DNA of 64,000 nucleotides from Afipia sp. Its GTDB lineage: Bacteria; Pseudomonadota; Alphaproteobacteria; Rhizobiales; Xanthobacteraceae. A program made the translations under genes and the position numbers. The notes beneath the pieces are model-generated. The model worked only from the letters and a program-made list of their open reading frames with translations, made no database searches and was not told the origin of the DNA. This document shows, piece after piece, positions 54,870 to 63,553 of the stretch; position 1 is the stretch's first letter, and each line of letters opens with the position of its first letter. The stretch spans positions 620,001 to 684,000 of the forward strand of contig JANQAK010000003.1 in the NCBI GenBank assembly GCA_024707075.1, read 5' to 3'.

Positions 54870-56630
54870 ATGTTAAATTCACCGCAGCCAGCGGCTCTCG
54901 GTCGCGTCATTTCGGTTCGCGGCTCGCAAGCTCGCGTCGGGCTCATGACAACGAGCCAGATCACCGACTCCAATGTGCGCGCGACCGTCGGCCAGTTCTT
55001 CGGTATCCGGACAGCAACCACCATCATCGTCGCAATGATCACCGAGGTCAGCCGCGAGAACCTGCCGCCCACCGACAACTACATCGCGATCGCATCCGTT
55101 GATTTGCTGGGTGAGATCGGTGCCGGACCCTCGGGCCGCTTCCAGCGCGGCGTCACCAGCTATCCGACCATCGGCGATCTGGTGGACGTACTGACCAATC
55201 AGCAATTGCGGACAGTGTACGCTCCTTCAAAGGCTGAGCAGATCAATATCGGCACGCTGCAACAGGATCCGTCCGTTACAGCCTATGTCGATGTCGAGGA
55301 CATGCTGAGCAAGCACTTCGCCGTGCTAGGCTCCACCGGCGTCGGCAAATCCAGCGGCGTCTCGCTGCTGCTCAATGAAATCCTGCGGGTGCGGCCGAAC
55401 CTGCGTGTCTTCCTGCTCGACGTGCACAACGAATACGGCCGCTGTTTCGGCGACAAGGCGCTCGTTCTCAATCCCCGAAATCTGAAGCTGCCGTTCTGGC
55501 TCTTCAACTTCGAGGAATTCGTCGACGTGATTTTCGGCGGACGCCCCGGCGTTCCGGAAGAACTCGAAGTTCTCATCGAACTCATTCCGGTGGCGAAGGC
55601 CACCTACACACAATATCAGAACACGGACCGCCTCGGCCTGAAGCGCGTCGACGCCAAGACCATCGGCTATACGGCCGACACGCCGGTCCCGTACCGACTG
55701 GTCGATCTGATTTCGCTGATCGACGAGCGCATGGGCAAGCTGGAAAACCGCTCCTCGCGCATCGTCTATCACAAGCTGATCTCGCGCATCGAGACCGTCA
55801 AGAACGATCCGCGCTATGCCTTCATGTTCGAGAACGCCAACGTCGGCGGCGATACGATGGCCGAGGTGATCAGCCACCTGTTCCGCATGCCGGCCAACGG
55901 CCGGCCCATGACGGTCATGCAACTTGCCGGTTTCCCCGCCGAAGTCGTTGACTCTGTGGTGTCCGTGCTCTGCCGCATGGCATTCGATTTCGGATTGTGG
56001 AGCGACGGCGCTTCACCGATGCTGTTCGTCTGCGAGGAAGCGCACCGCTACGCCTCCGCCGACCGCGGCGTGGGCTTTGGGCCGACCCGCAAGGCGGTGT
56101 CGCGCATCGCCAAGGAAGGTCGCAAATACGGCGTCTATCTCGCGCTGGTCACCCAGCGCCCGGCCGAACTCGACGCGACCATCATTTCCCAATGCAACAC
56201 GCTGTTCGCGATGCGGCTTGCGAACGACCGCGACCAGGCGCTGCTGCGCTCCGCGGTCTCGGACGCCGCCGCGAATCTGCTGTCGTTCGTGCCCTCGCTC
56301 GGAACACGTGAGGTGCTGGCGTTCGGCGAAGGCGTTGCGCTGCCGACGCGGCTGCGCTTCAAGGAAGTTCCGGCCCATCAGTTGCCGCGCAGCGAAGCCA
56401 CCATCGCCACGACGCCGTCAGCCCTGAGCGGTCATGATATTACCTTCGTCAGTTCCGTGCTGGAGCGCTGGCGCGGCGCGACCTCGCATCGCGAAACACC
56501 GAACGATCCGACCTTCGATCGCGGCGCAGTGGAACGTCCCGTTCCACGCGTGCCGGAAGCCCCCATGCTCCAGCCCTCGCTCGGTCTCGATCCGGACCGG
56601 TTCTCGCTGCTGAAGAAGCCGCTGCGCTGA
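54870..56630 (+). CDS. HerA-like DNA translocase/helicase (DUF87)
   Basis: 586 residues. N-terminal HAS-barrel-like part (1-110, ALGRVISVRGSQARVGLM), then the HerA ATPase: Walker A LGSTGVGKSSGVSLLLNEIL, Walker B PMLFVCEEAHRYA, the RIAKEGRKYGVYLALVTQRP sensor segment and the arginine-finger region ANDRDQALLRSAVSD. HerA is a hexameric DNA pump that usually works with the NurA nuclease in end resection. No nurA gene is adjacent. The ATG at 54870 has a weak ribosome site, so the start is uncertain; the long frame to 54651 is less likely. Confidence 0.87.
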   Translation: MLNSPQPAALGRVISVRGSQARVGLMTTSQITDSNVRATVGQFFGIRTATTIIVAMITEVSRENLPPTDNYIAIASVDLLGEIGAGPSGRFQRGVTSYPTIGDLVDVLTNQQLRTVYAPSKAEQINIGTLQQDPSVTAYVDVEDMLSKHFAVLGSTGVGKSSGVSLLLNEILRVRPNLRVFLLDVHNEYGRCFGDKALVLNPRNLKLPFWLFNFEEFVDVIFGGRPGVPEELEVLIELIPVAKATYTQYQNTDRLGLKRVDAKTIGYTADTPVPYRLVDLISLIDERMGKLENRSSRIVYHKLISRIETVKNDPRYAFMFENANVGGDTMAEVISHLFRMPANGRPMTVMQLAGFPAEVVDSVVSVLCRMAFDFGLWSDGASPMLFVCEEAHRYASADRGVGFGPTRKAVSRIAKEGRKYGVYLALVTQRPAELDATIISQCNTLFAMRLANDRDQALLRSAVSDAAANLLSFVPSLGTREVLAFGEGVALPTRLRFKEVPAHQLPRSEATIATTPSALSGHDITFVSSVLERWRGATSHRETPNDPTFDRGAVERPVPRVPEAPMLQPSLGLDPDRFSLLKKPLR

Positions 56631-56764
56631 TTGCCAACCTTTCGATTGCCAAGTTCAATCGTCAAGTCGTTGCAGGACAGCCGCGCGCGAACCCGCGCTT
56701 TGCGGCGGCGTCGTCCTCCACTATGGTTCGCGGCAACTCTTCCCGTCAGCATCGGACCATCAGC

Positions 56765-57346
56765 ATGACCACGCCTCCCATCAGCCGCTTTCCTGTTCCC
56801 TCGCTGAACTCGCTACCGGACGACATCCGGACGCGCATTCTCGGCGTGCAGGAAAAGTCAGGCTTCGTGCCGAACGTCTTTCTCGCGCTGGCCTACCGGC
56901 CGGATGAATTCCGGGCATTCTTCGCCTACAATGATGCGCTGATGGAGAAAGACGGCGGCCTGACCAAGGCCGAACGTGAAATGATCGTGGTCGCGACCAG
57001 CGCGGCCAATCAGTGCCACTACTGCGTCATCTCGCACGGAGCGGTGCTGCGCATCCGCGCCAAGAACCCGCTGATCGCGGACCAGATTGCCAACAATTAC
57101 CGCAAGGCCGACATCACGCCGCGGCAGCGTGCGATGCTCGATTTCGCAGTCAAGGTTTGCCTGGAATCGCAAAAGACATCGGCACAGGATTTCGAGGTGT
57201 TGCGCGGCCACGGCTTCAGCGACGACGACATCTGGGATATCGCCGCTATCGCAGCCTTCTTCGCGCTGTCCAACCGCATGGCGAGCGTCACCGACATGCG
57301 TCCGAACGACGAATTCTATATGATGGGCCGCGTTCCGAAGTCGTAA
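56765..57346 (+). CDS. AhpD-like peroxidase-related protein (carboxymuconolactone decarboxylase fold)
   Basis: 193 residues. The central region has the AhpD-type redox motif CHYCVISHG preceded by LTKAEREMIVVATSAAN, followed by a second helical half (ITPRQRAMLDFAVKVCLESQ, FSDDDIWDIAAIAAFFALSN). The paired cysteines and the His point to a thiol-dependent peroxidase or reductase. The ATG at 56765 starts the conserved N-terminus; upstream 14 codons are open. It lies about 135 bases after the helicase and 28 before the MgtC-like gene. The substrate is unknown. Confidence 0.86.
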   Translation: MTTPPISRFPVPSLNSLPDDIRTRILGVQEKSGFVPNVFLALAYRPDEFRAFFAYNDALMEKDGGLTKAEREMIVVATSAANQCHYCVISHGAVLRIRAKNPLIADQIANNYRKADITPRQRAMLDFAVKVCLESQKTSAQDFEVLRGHGFSDDDIWDIAAIAAFFALSNRMASVTDMRPNDEFYMMGRVPKS

Positions 57347-57374
57347 CGCGCTAGAGTTCGGAGAGGAACTCAAA

Positions 57375-57842
57375 TTGCTCGAATGGTGGGACATCGTTCT
57401 GCGGCTGGGCGTCGCCACGCTGGCATCGGGCGCGATCGGCCTCAACCGTGACCTGCACGGCAAGCCGATCGGTTTGCGCACGCTGGGCATGGTCGGGCTT
57501 GCGACCGCGCTGATTGTCCTGATCGCCAGCCCGGCGTCGCTTGAAGCGGGTCAGCTATCGGACGCAACTAGCCGTGTCGTGCAGGGCATCCTCACCGGCA
57601 TCGGCTTTCTCGGCGCCGGCGTGATCGTTCACGGCGACCAGCACAAGGTGAAGGGACTGACGAGCGCCGCCTGCGTCTGGTTCACCGCGTGCATCGGCGT
57701 GGTGTGCGGCCTCGGACATTGGCGGCTGGTCGGCATCGCGTTCGTTATTGCGCTTCTGCTGCTCATGTTTGGCGGCCCGCTGGAGCGGACGGTGCATCGC
57801 GTTTTCGGCGGAAAATCGTCGGACGACGCGCAGCCGGATTAA
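57375..57842 (+). CDS. MgtC/SapB-family membrane protein
   Basis: 155 residues with four or five membrane helices. The family signature is LGAIGLNRDLHGKPIGLRTLGMVGLATALI-like (here SGAIGLNRDLHGKPIGLRT), then GILTGIGFLGAGVIV and VKGLTSAACVWFTACIGVVC. It starts with TTG at 57375, eight bases after GGAGAGG, since no ATG fits the conserved start. MgtC-type proteins act in growth at low magnesium or on ATP synthase and metabolism; the role here is not known. Confidence 0.87.
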   Translation: MLEWWDIVLRLGVATLASGAIGLNRDLHGKPIGLRTLGMVGLATALIVLIASPASLEAGQLSDATSRVVQGILTGIGFLGAGVIVHGDQHKVKGLTSAACVWFTACIGVVCGLGHWRLVGIAFVIALLLLMFGGPLERTVHRVFGGKSSDDAQPD

Positions 57843-57847
57843 ACCCG

Positions 57848-58471
57848 TCAATCCTCGTCGGCAGGCCCGCACCAGCCGGGCAGATAGATCGCGTCCCTGC
57901 TCTTGCCGAGCGACAGCGCCTGTTCGAGCGCCTTTTCAAAATCATTGTCGACCGTCTTGCGCGACATGCGCCGCCGCAGAAAATCCGCCCACAGAAATTC
58001 GCTGAAGGGTGTCGTATCCTTGGCGAATCCTCCGGCCCGGCGCAATTCACCCGCGAGACTTCGGAACGGATCATCCTTAAGGCCAGTCACATCCTTCGGC
58101 AGGTCGCCATAATCACGGCGTTCGCCCTTGGCGTCGTAGGGATAGACCCAGCGATGGTTGTCGAGCACGACCCAGAACGCTTTCTTGTCGACCATCGTGA
58201 GATCGGCGACGACGGATACCAGCACATCCTTCTCGCCTTCTTCGTGGAGCGCGCGTGCCAGATGGTGATGATCGATCACGTAGTTGTTGTTGTCCGGACC
58301 GACCACAACGGGAATCATGTGCCTGCCGAGCAGTTCAGCGCGTTTTCTTGACTTGTGCTCACGCCAGCGTTTGCGCTTTTCCTTGACCTCCTTCATGCCG
58401 ACGGTCATCTGCGTCGGACGCAGTGACAGGATTGGAACCGGCGTCAGGAGCGGTTCGCGCTTGTTGGCCAT
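57848..58471 (-). CDS. ParB-like nuclease-fold protein (ParBc_2/DUF type)
   Basis: 207 residues. The N-terminal part (about 15-120) has the ParB/sulfiredoxin-like features LRPTQMTVGMKEVKEKRKRW, MIPVVVGPDNNNYVIDHHHL and a following LARALHE helix. The YVIDHHHLARAL motif is typical of chromosomal ParB-like proteins, not plasmid partition proteins. The C-terminal part (about 120-207) has GGFAKDTTPFSEFLWADFLRRR. The ATG at 58471 is preferred to the frame start at 58513. It converges on the MgtC-like gene with 5 bases between. Function unknown. Confidence 0.8.
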   Translation of the reverse strand: MANKREPLLTPVPILSLRPTQMTVGMKEVKEKRKRWREHKSRKRAELLGRHMIPVVVGPDNNNYVIDHHHLARALHEEGEKDVLVSVVADLTMVDKKAFWVVLDNHRWVYPYDAKGERRDYGDLPKDVTGLKDDPFRSLAGELRRAGGFAKDTTPFSEFLWADFLRRRMSRKTVDNDFEKALEQALSLGKSRDAIYLPGWCGPADED

Positions 58472-58716
58472 GATGCTGGGACTCCGATGAGCAGGTGCCG
58501 GCAATTTACCCAAACCGCCGAAAAGCGATGCCGCTTGTCACATCACTTTCAAGGCATCGCATCTTGGTAGCGTGCGCTGCACACGGGCATATTTCCGTAA
58601 CGATCGGGAACGCAGGTTCCCACCTATCCTTTTCGGCATCACAGGAATACCCTGTTTTCCGGAGACACATTTGTCCGGCGGACTAATATGGCAACGTTGA
58701 TCTGGAAGCGTTTTTC

Positions 58717-59031
58717 ATGACTGACGGCGAACATCGCGTGCTCAAGTTTCGTCCGCGCACGCATGCACGGCCACCTGCTGGCGGCCCCTCCGGCAATCTG
58801 GCGCCCGATCTGTCCCGGTTCGAGCGCGCGGGCGAAAGTCCGGACGAATATCGCCACCGGATGATTACGAACGTCGCCGCGATCGCGTTTACGGCGGCGC
58901 TGACCGGCATCGGCATCTGGCTTGCGATGACCCTCGCCGACCTGCGCAACACCCAGGACTGCGTCCTGATGGGCCGGCGGGATTGTGCGCATATCTCGGC
59001 ACAGACGACCGATGTGATTCGCCACAATTAG
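58717..59031 (+). CDS. Small single-pass membrane protein of unknown function
   Basis: 104 residues. An N-terminal basic, proline-rich segment (HRVLKFRPRTHARPPAGGPS) and the region RFERAGESPDEYRHRMITNV precede one membrane helix (AAIAFTAALTGIGIWLAMTL), then a short tail with two cysteines (RNTQDCVLMGRRDCAHI). This layout is common in Bradyrhizobiaceae proteins without known role. It lies 162 bases before acpXL and may not be co-transcribed. I do not recognise a domain. Confidence 0.7.
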   Translation: MTDGEHRVLKFRPRTHARPPAGGPSGNLAPDLSRFERAGESPDEYRHRMITNVAAIAFTAALTGIGIWLAMTLADLRNTQDCVLMGRRDCAHISAQTTDVIRHN

Positions 59032-59192
59032 CCTCGAAAACCGGGCCGGTTTCCGCCCTGCTGTGCCATTGAACTCGGGGCATCGCTCCGATATACGGGG
59101 ATTCAACCCGTCCGAGGGGATTGCGGCACCGGTATCAGGCTCGCGCCCCACCCCAAGAAATGGCATTTAGCTCAAAATCTCAAAGGTTTAGC

Positions 59193-59474
59193 ATGTCGTC
59201 TACATTCGATCAGGTCGCCACGATCATTGCGGAAACGTGCGACATTCCTCGTGACACGATCACCCCGGACAGCCACGCCATCGACGATCTGGGCATCGAC
59301 AGTCTCGACTTCCTGGACATCGCCTTTGCGATCGACAAGGCGTTCGGCATCAAACTGCCGCTCGAGAAATGGACGCAGGAGGTCAACGACGGCAAGGCCA
59401 CGACCGAACAGTACTTCGTCCTGAAGAACCTCAGCGCGCGCATCGACGAATTGGTCGCCGCCAAGGGCGCCTGA
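59193..59474 (+). CDS. acpXL: Acyl carrier protein AcpXL for very-long-chain fatty acids of lipid A
   Basis: 93 residues. The phosphopantetheine attachment site is Ser37 in [20 protein letters not shown]. The tail [20 protein letters not shown] and [16 protein letters not shown] is longer than in ordinary ACP and is specific for AcpXL. It carries the growing 27-hydroxyoctacosanoate-type chain that is later attached to lipid A. The ATG at 59193 follows AAAGG; the frame to 59121 is not needed. First gene of the xl cluster, which continues to the end of the window. Confidence 0.94.
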   Translation: MSSTFDQVATIIAETCDIPRDTITPDSHAIDDLGIDSLDFLDIAFAIDKAFGIKLPLEKWTQEVNDGKATTEQYFVLKNLSARIDELVAAKGA

Positions 59475-59484
59475 CGCGCCCGCC

Positions 59485-59958
59485 ATGCATCTCGAATACT
59501 TCCAGCTCATTGACCGCATCACCGATCTCGACGTCGGCAAGCGGACGATTACGGTCGAGGCGCAGGTCCCGCAGACCAGCACCATCTTCGAAGGACACTT
59601 CCCCGGCTATCCGCTGATGCCGGGCGTGTTGCTGATCGAAGCCATGGCGCAAACCTCGGGCTGGCTTCTGATCGCACTTCTGAAGTTCGAGCGGATGCCG
59701 TTTCTGGCCAGCGTCAAGGAAGCCAAGATGCGCGACTTCGTGACGCCGGGCGAGTTGCTGACGATCGACGCGAGCATCGTGCACGACGGCTCCGGCTTCG
59801 CCATCACCGATGCCAAGGTCCGCGCCGGCGGCAAACTGAAATGCAATGCGACGCTGACATTCCGTCACACGCCGTTCCCAAATCCCGATTTGCGCGGACA
59901 CATGGAATCCATGGCGACGCGCATCGGCTTTCCCCAACAGGCAATCGCTCATGGCTGA
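59485..59958 (+). CDS. fabZXL: 3-hydroxyacyl-ACP dehydratase of the VLCFA pathway
   Basis: 157 residues, FabZ/FabA hot-dog fold. The active-site region is FEGHFPGYPLMPGVLLIEAMAQTSGWL with the catalytic His (EGHFPG) and the Glu in IEAMAQ. It dehydrates 3-hydroxyacyl-AcpXL during chain elongation. It starts 10 bases after acpXL and overlaps the next gene by 8 bases. Confidence 0.93.
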   Translation: MHLEYFQLIDRITDLDVGKRTITVEAQVPQTSTIFEGHFPGYPLMPGVLLIEAMAQTSGWLLIALLKFERMPFLASVKEAKMRDFVTPGELLTIDASIVHDGSGFAITDAKVRAGGKLKCNATLTFRHTPFPNPDLRGHMESMATRIGFPQQAIAHG

Positions 59959-61150
59959 GACCCCTTCATCGACCGGCGGCCCGCGCGAAGCCTGGATCAC
60001 GGGCATCGGATTAGCCACATCGCTCGGCGAAGGTCTCGATGCGCACTGGGATGCTCTGAACAGCAAGACGATCAACGTCGACGAAACGACATTCGCCCCT
60101 TACGTCGTTCACCCGATGACGAAGCTGAGCTTCGACGCGCAGATTCCGAAGAAGGGCGACCAGCGCCAGATGGAAGCCTGGCAGCGGATCGGCACTTATG
60201 CCGCCGGCCTCGCCCTCGACTCCGCCGGCGTGAAGGGCAACACTGAGATTCTGTCGCGCATGGACATGATCGTCGCTGCCGGCGGCGGGGAACGCGATCT
60301 CGCGGTCGATTCCGCAATCGTCAATGCCGACGTCCAGGGCAACGCCGCGCCGGGCCTTCTCAACGAACGGCTGATGAACGACCTGCGCCCCACCCTGTTT
60401 CTGGCGCAGCTCTCAAACCTGCTCGCGGGCAATATCTCCATCGTTCATGGCGTCACCGGATCGTCGCGGACCTTCATGGGCGAAGAATCCGCCGGCATCG
60501 ACGCCACGCGCATCGCGCTTGCACGCATCCTGAACGGCCAAAGCGATATTGCCCTGGTCGGCGCCGCGCAGAACAGCGAGCGCAAGGAAATGCTGATGCT
60601 CTATGAGTTCGGCGATTTCAATCTGAAGAACAAATTCCTGCCGGTCTGGGAGCGTGACAACGGCTTCGCGCTCGGTGCGGGCGGCGTGTTTCTCGTCATC
60701 GAGTCGAAAGAACACGCGCAGGCGCGCGGCGCGAAACCCTATGCGAAGCTCACGAAGGTGGTCGCCGACCATGCCCGGCGCAAGACGCCAGGCGATGTGA
60801 CCGCCGTCCTCGACGGCCTGTGGTCGAAGTTGGGAACGGTCGGTCCGGACAGCGCGATCATCACCGGAGCCACCGGCGCAGCCCCCGTCACCGCCGAGGA
60901 ACGGGCATTTCTCGGCAAACATCGCGCGATTCCCGCCCGCGGCACCGGCACAGCCTTCGGCCATGTCGTAGAGGCGCAATTCCCGCTCGGCCTTGCGCTG
61001 GCGGCGCTGTCGATCTCCCGCGGGGCGCTGTTTCCACCCAACGATAAGACCGGTGTCGAGATTGAAATGGCGAAGCCGCCATCCCAAATTGTCGTGATCG
61101 GGGCCGGTCACTGGCGCGGCGAAGGCATGGCGCTGATCGAGACGATTTAG
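59951..61150 (+). CDS. fabF2XL: Beta-ketoacyl synthase-like protein without the catalytic Cys (FabF2XL)
   Basis: 399 residues, thiolase-fold ketosynthase. The segment VHGVTGSSRTFMGEESAGID sits where active KS enzymes have the cysteine elbow, with Glu178/Glu179 in the Cys place. The HGTGTP motif is also missing (GATGAAPVTAEE instead); a histidine remains in GTAFGHVVEAQ. It therefore resembles chain-length-factor or decarboxylating KS subunits. In rhizobial clusters this position holds FabF2XL, which pairs with FabF1XL. It precedes fabF1XL by 13 bases. Confidence 0.88.
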   Translation: MAETPSSTGGPREAWITGIGLATSLGEGLDAHWDALNSKTINVDETTFAPYVVHPMTKLSFDAQIPKKGDQRQMEAWQRIGTYAAGLALDSAGVKGNTEILSRMDMIVAAGGGERDLAVDSAIVNADVQGNAAPGLLNERLMNDLRPTLFLAQLSNLLAGNISIVHGVTGSSRTFMGEESAGIDATRIALARILNGQSDIALVGAAQNSERKEMLMLYEFGDFNLKNKFLPVWERDNGFALGAGGVFLVIESKEHAQARGAKPYAKLTKVVADHARRKTPGDVTAVLDGLWSKLGTVGPDSAIITGATGAAPVTAEERAFLGKHRAIPARGTGTAFGHVVEAQFPLGLALAALSISRGALFPPNDKTGVEIEMAKPPSQIVVIGAGHWRGEGMALIETI

Positions 61151-61163
61151 GCAGGGATGCAGG

Positions 61164-62444
61164 ATGACAGCAACGCGCGATAAATTCGGACGGCCTATCG
61201 TCGTGGTCACCGGCATGGGTGTCGTCACCTCCCTCGGGGCGGGCAAGTCGGACAACTGGGCCAGGCTCACGGCCGGCGAGTCCGGCATCCGGACCATCAC
61301 ACGCTTTCCGACCGAAGGCCTCAAGACCACGATGGCGGGCACGGTGGATTTCATTCCGCTCGAACCGTTCTCGTCCACGACGCTGTCGGAAAAGCTCGCG
61401 GACGTGGCCACCGAGGAGGCCATCGCGCAGGCGAATATCGGCGCCAAGGGCGACTTCCCCGGCCCGCTGTTTCTAGCGGTCGCACCGATCGAACTCGAAT
61501 GGCAGCCGCGGCAGGATGTCGCCCGCGCCACCGGAATGACCTCCGGCATCGATTACGATGCGCTGCTCAAGGCGAGCGGCAACGGCCGCTTCACCGATCT
61601 GCACCGCCGGTTCCTGTTCGGCTCGGTCGCCGATCATCTGGCCGACACTTTCGGCACCAAGGGGTCTCCGATCTCGCTATCGACCGCCTGCGCGTCCGGG
61701 GGCACCGCGATCCAGTTGGGTGTCGAGGCGATCCGCCGCGGTGAAACCGATGCCGCGCTGTGCGTCGCCACCGATGGCTCGGTCAATGCCGAGGCGCTGG
61801 TCCGGTTCTCGCTGCTCTCGGCGCTCTCGACCAGCAACGAGCCGCCGCACACGGCAGTTCGGCCGTTCTCCAAGAACCGCGATGGCTTCGTGATGGCTGA
61901 AGGCGCCGGCGCGCTGGTGCTTGAGAGCCTTGAAGCGGCCACCGCACGCGGCGCGAAGATCCTCGGCGTCGTCGCCGGCTGCGGTGAACTCGCCGACTCG
62001 TTCCACCGGACCCGCTCGAGCCCTGACGGCAAGCCGATCGTCGGATGCGTAAACAATGCGCTGTCGGATGCCGGCATGGGCACCGATCAGATCGACTACA
62101 TCAACGCCCACGGCACCGGCACGCCAGAGAACGACAAGATGGAGTATCTCGGCATCTCGATGGTGTTCGGTGAGCGCGCCAAGCAGATTCCGGTCTCAAG
62201 CAACAAGTCGATGGTCGGTCATACGCTGTCGGCGGCGGGCGCGGTAGAAGCCGTGTTCTCTCTGCTGACGCTGGAGCATCAGCGCATCCCGCCGACGATC
62301 AATTACGACGTGCCCGATCCGGCGATCCCGTTCGACGTGGTGCCGAACAAGGCCCGCGATGCGCGCGTGACCGCGGTGATGTCGAATTCGTTCGGTTTCG
62401 GCGGCCAGAACGCATCCCTGATCCTGACCCGCGAGCCGGTCTAG
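61164..62444 (+). CDS. fabF1XL: Beta-ketoacyl-ACP synthase of the VLCFA pathway (FabF1XL)
   Basis: 426 residues. All catalytic parts are present: Cys176 in STACASGGTAIQLG, the first His in NAHGTGTPENDKMEYLG, the second in KSMVGHTLSAAGAVE, and the C-terminal SNSFGFGGQNASLIL. It condenses malonyl units with the acyl chain on AcpXL. It follows the Cys-less partner by 13 bases, so a heterodimer is plausible. Confidence 0.95.
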   Translation: MTATRDKFGRPIVVVTGMGVVTSLGAGKSDNWARLTAGESGIRTITRFPTEGLKTTMAGTVDFIPLEPFSSTTLSEKLADVATEEAIAQANIGAKGDFPGPLFLAVAPIELEWQPRQDVARATGMTSGIDYDALLKASGNGRFTDLHRRFLFGSVADHLADTFGTKGSPISLSTACASGGTAIQLGVEAIRRGETDAALCVATDGSVNAEALVRFSLLSALSTSNEPPHTAVRPFSKNRDGFVMAEGAGALVLESLEAATARGAKILGVVAGCGELADSFHRTRSSPDGKPIVGCVNNALSDAGMGTDQIDYINAHGTGTPENDKMEYLGISMVFGERAKQIPVSSNKSMVGHTLSAAGAVEAVFSLLTLEHQRIPPTINYDVPDPAIPFDVVPNKARDARVTAVMSNSFGFGGQNASLILTREPV

Positions 62445-62530
62445 CGGCCCGGCCGGCGGTTGACGCCACCGGCCGAACCGGCGATACGCAGCCCAACAGT
62501 CCATACCTTTTGTACCGGAGACGCGATATT

Positions 62531-63553
62531 ATGCGTGCGCTCAGTCTTGTTGCCGACCGCCAGCTTGTGGTCGCGGACGTCCCGCCTCCCCCGCCACCGG
62601 GCGCTGGCGAAGTGCAGATCCGCGTCAAGGCCGTCGCGCTCAACCATATCGACGTCTGGGGCTATCGCGGCATGGCCTTCGCCAAGCGCAAGCTCCCCCT
62701 CGTGGTCGGCGCGGAAGCCTCTGGCGAAATCGCGTCCGTTGGTGACGGCGTAACACGCTTCAAGCCGGGGCAGAAGGTCGTCATGTATGGCGCGCTGACC
62801 TGCGGCGTCTGTCCTGCCTGCAAGGCCGGGCGTGACAACCTCTGCGAAAACGTCGCCGGCATCATGGGCTTCCATGTCGATGGTTTCGCGCGCGAGTTGA
62901 TGAACCTCAACGAGCGGCTTGTTATCCCGGTCCCGGACGGCGTGTCCGATCGCGACGCCGCCTGCGCGCCGATTGCGTTCTCCACCGTGCAGCACATGCT
63001 GTTCGACAACGCCAAGCTGCTGCCCGGCGAAACGATCCTGGTGCATGCCGGCGGCTCCGGCATCGGCACAGTCGCGATCATGATGGCCAAGGCCATCGGC
63101 TGCACGGTCATCACCACGGTCGGCGACGATTCCAAGATCGAAGGCGTGAAGGCGCTCGGCGCGGATTACGTCATCAACTATCGCAAGGACCGTTTCGAGC
63201 ACGAGACGCGCAAGATCACCAAGAAGAAAGGCGTCGATGTCGTGTTCGAGCACGTCGGTGCGGACACCTTCAACGGCTCGCTGCTGTCTCTCAAGCGCGG
63301 GGGACGGCTGGTCACCTGTGGCTCGACTTCAGGCCCGACCACGACCATCAACCTGATGCAACTGTTTCAGCAGCAGTACCGCATCTTCGGATCGTTCGGC
63401 GCGACGATGAAGAATATCGCCGAAAGCCTCGATAAGATGGCCGCAGGCATGAAGCCGGTGATCGACACCGAGGTGCCGATTGACGACGTCGCTGCCGCGC
63501 TGAAACGCATGGAAAGCCGGCAGGTGTTCGGCAAGATCGTCGTCACCTTCTGA
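62531..63553 (+). CDS. adh2XL: Zinc-type alcohol dehydrogenase-like protein of the VLCFA cluster
   Basis: 340 residues, medium-chain dehydrogenase fold. N-terminal catalytic domain with ALNHIDVWGYRGMAF and LVVGAEASGEIASVG, a structural-zinc-like Cys set in ALTCGVCPACKAGRDNLCEN, and the Rossmann motif VHAGGSGIGTVAIMMAKAIG. In rhizobial clusters this gene lies between fabF1XL and lpxXL; its likely step is reduction within the 27-hydroxy chain, which is not proven. The ATG at 62531 starts MRALSLVADRQLVVAD. Its stop shares one base with the lpxXL start. Confidence 0.87.
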   Translation: MRALSLVADRQLVVADVPPPPPPGAGEVQIRVKAVALNHIDVWGYRGMAFAKRKLPLVVGAEASGEIASVGDGVTRFKPGQKVVMYGALTCGVCPACKAGRDNLCENVAGIMGFHVDGFARELMNLNERLVIPVPDGVSDRDAACAPIAFSTVQHMLFDNAKLLPGETILVHAGGSGIGTVAIMMAKAIGCTVITTVGDDSKIEGVKALGADYVINYRKDRFEHETRKITKKKGVDVVFEHVGADTFNGSLLSLKRGGRLVTCGSTSGPTTTINLMQLFQQQYRIFGSFGATMKNIAESLDKMAAGMKPVIDTEVPIDDVAAALKRMESRQVFGKIVVTF

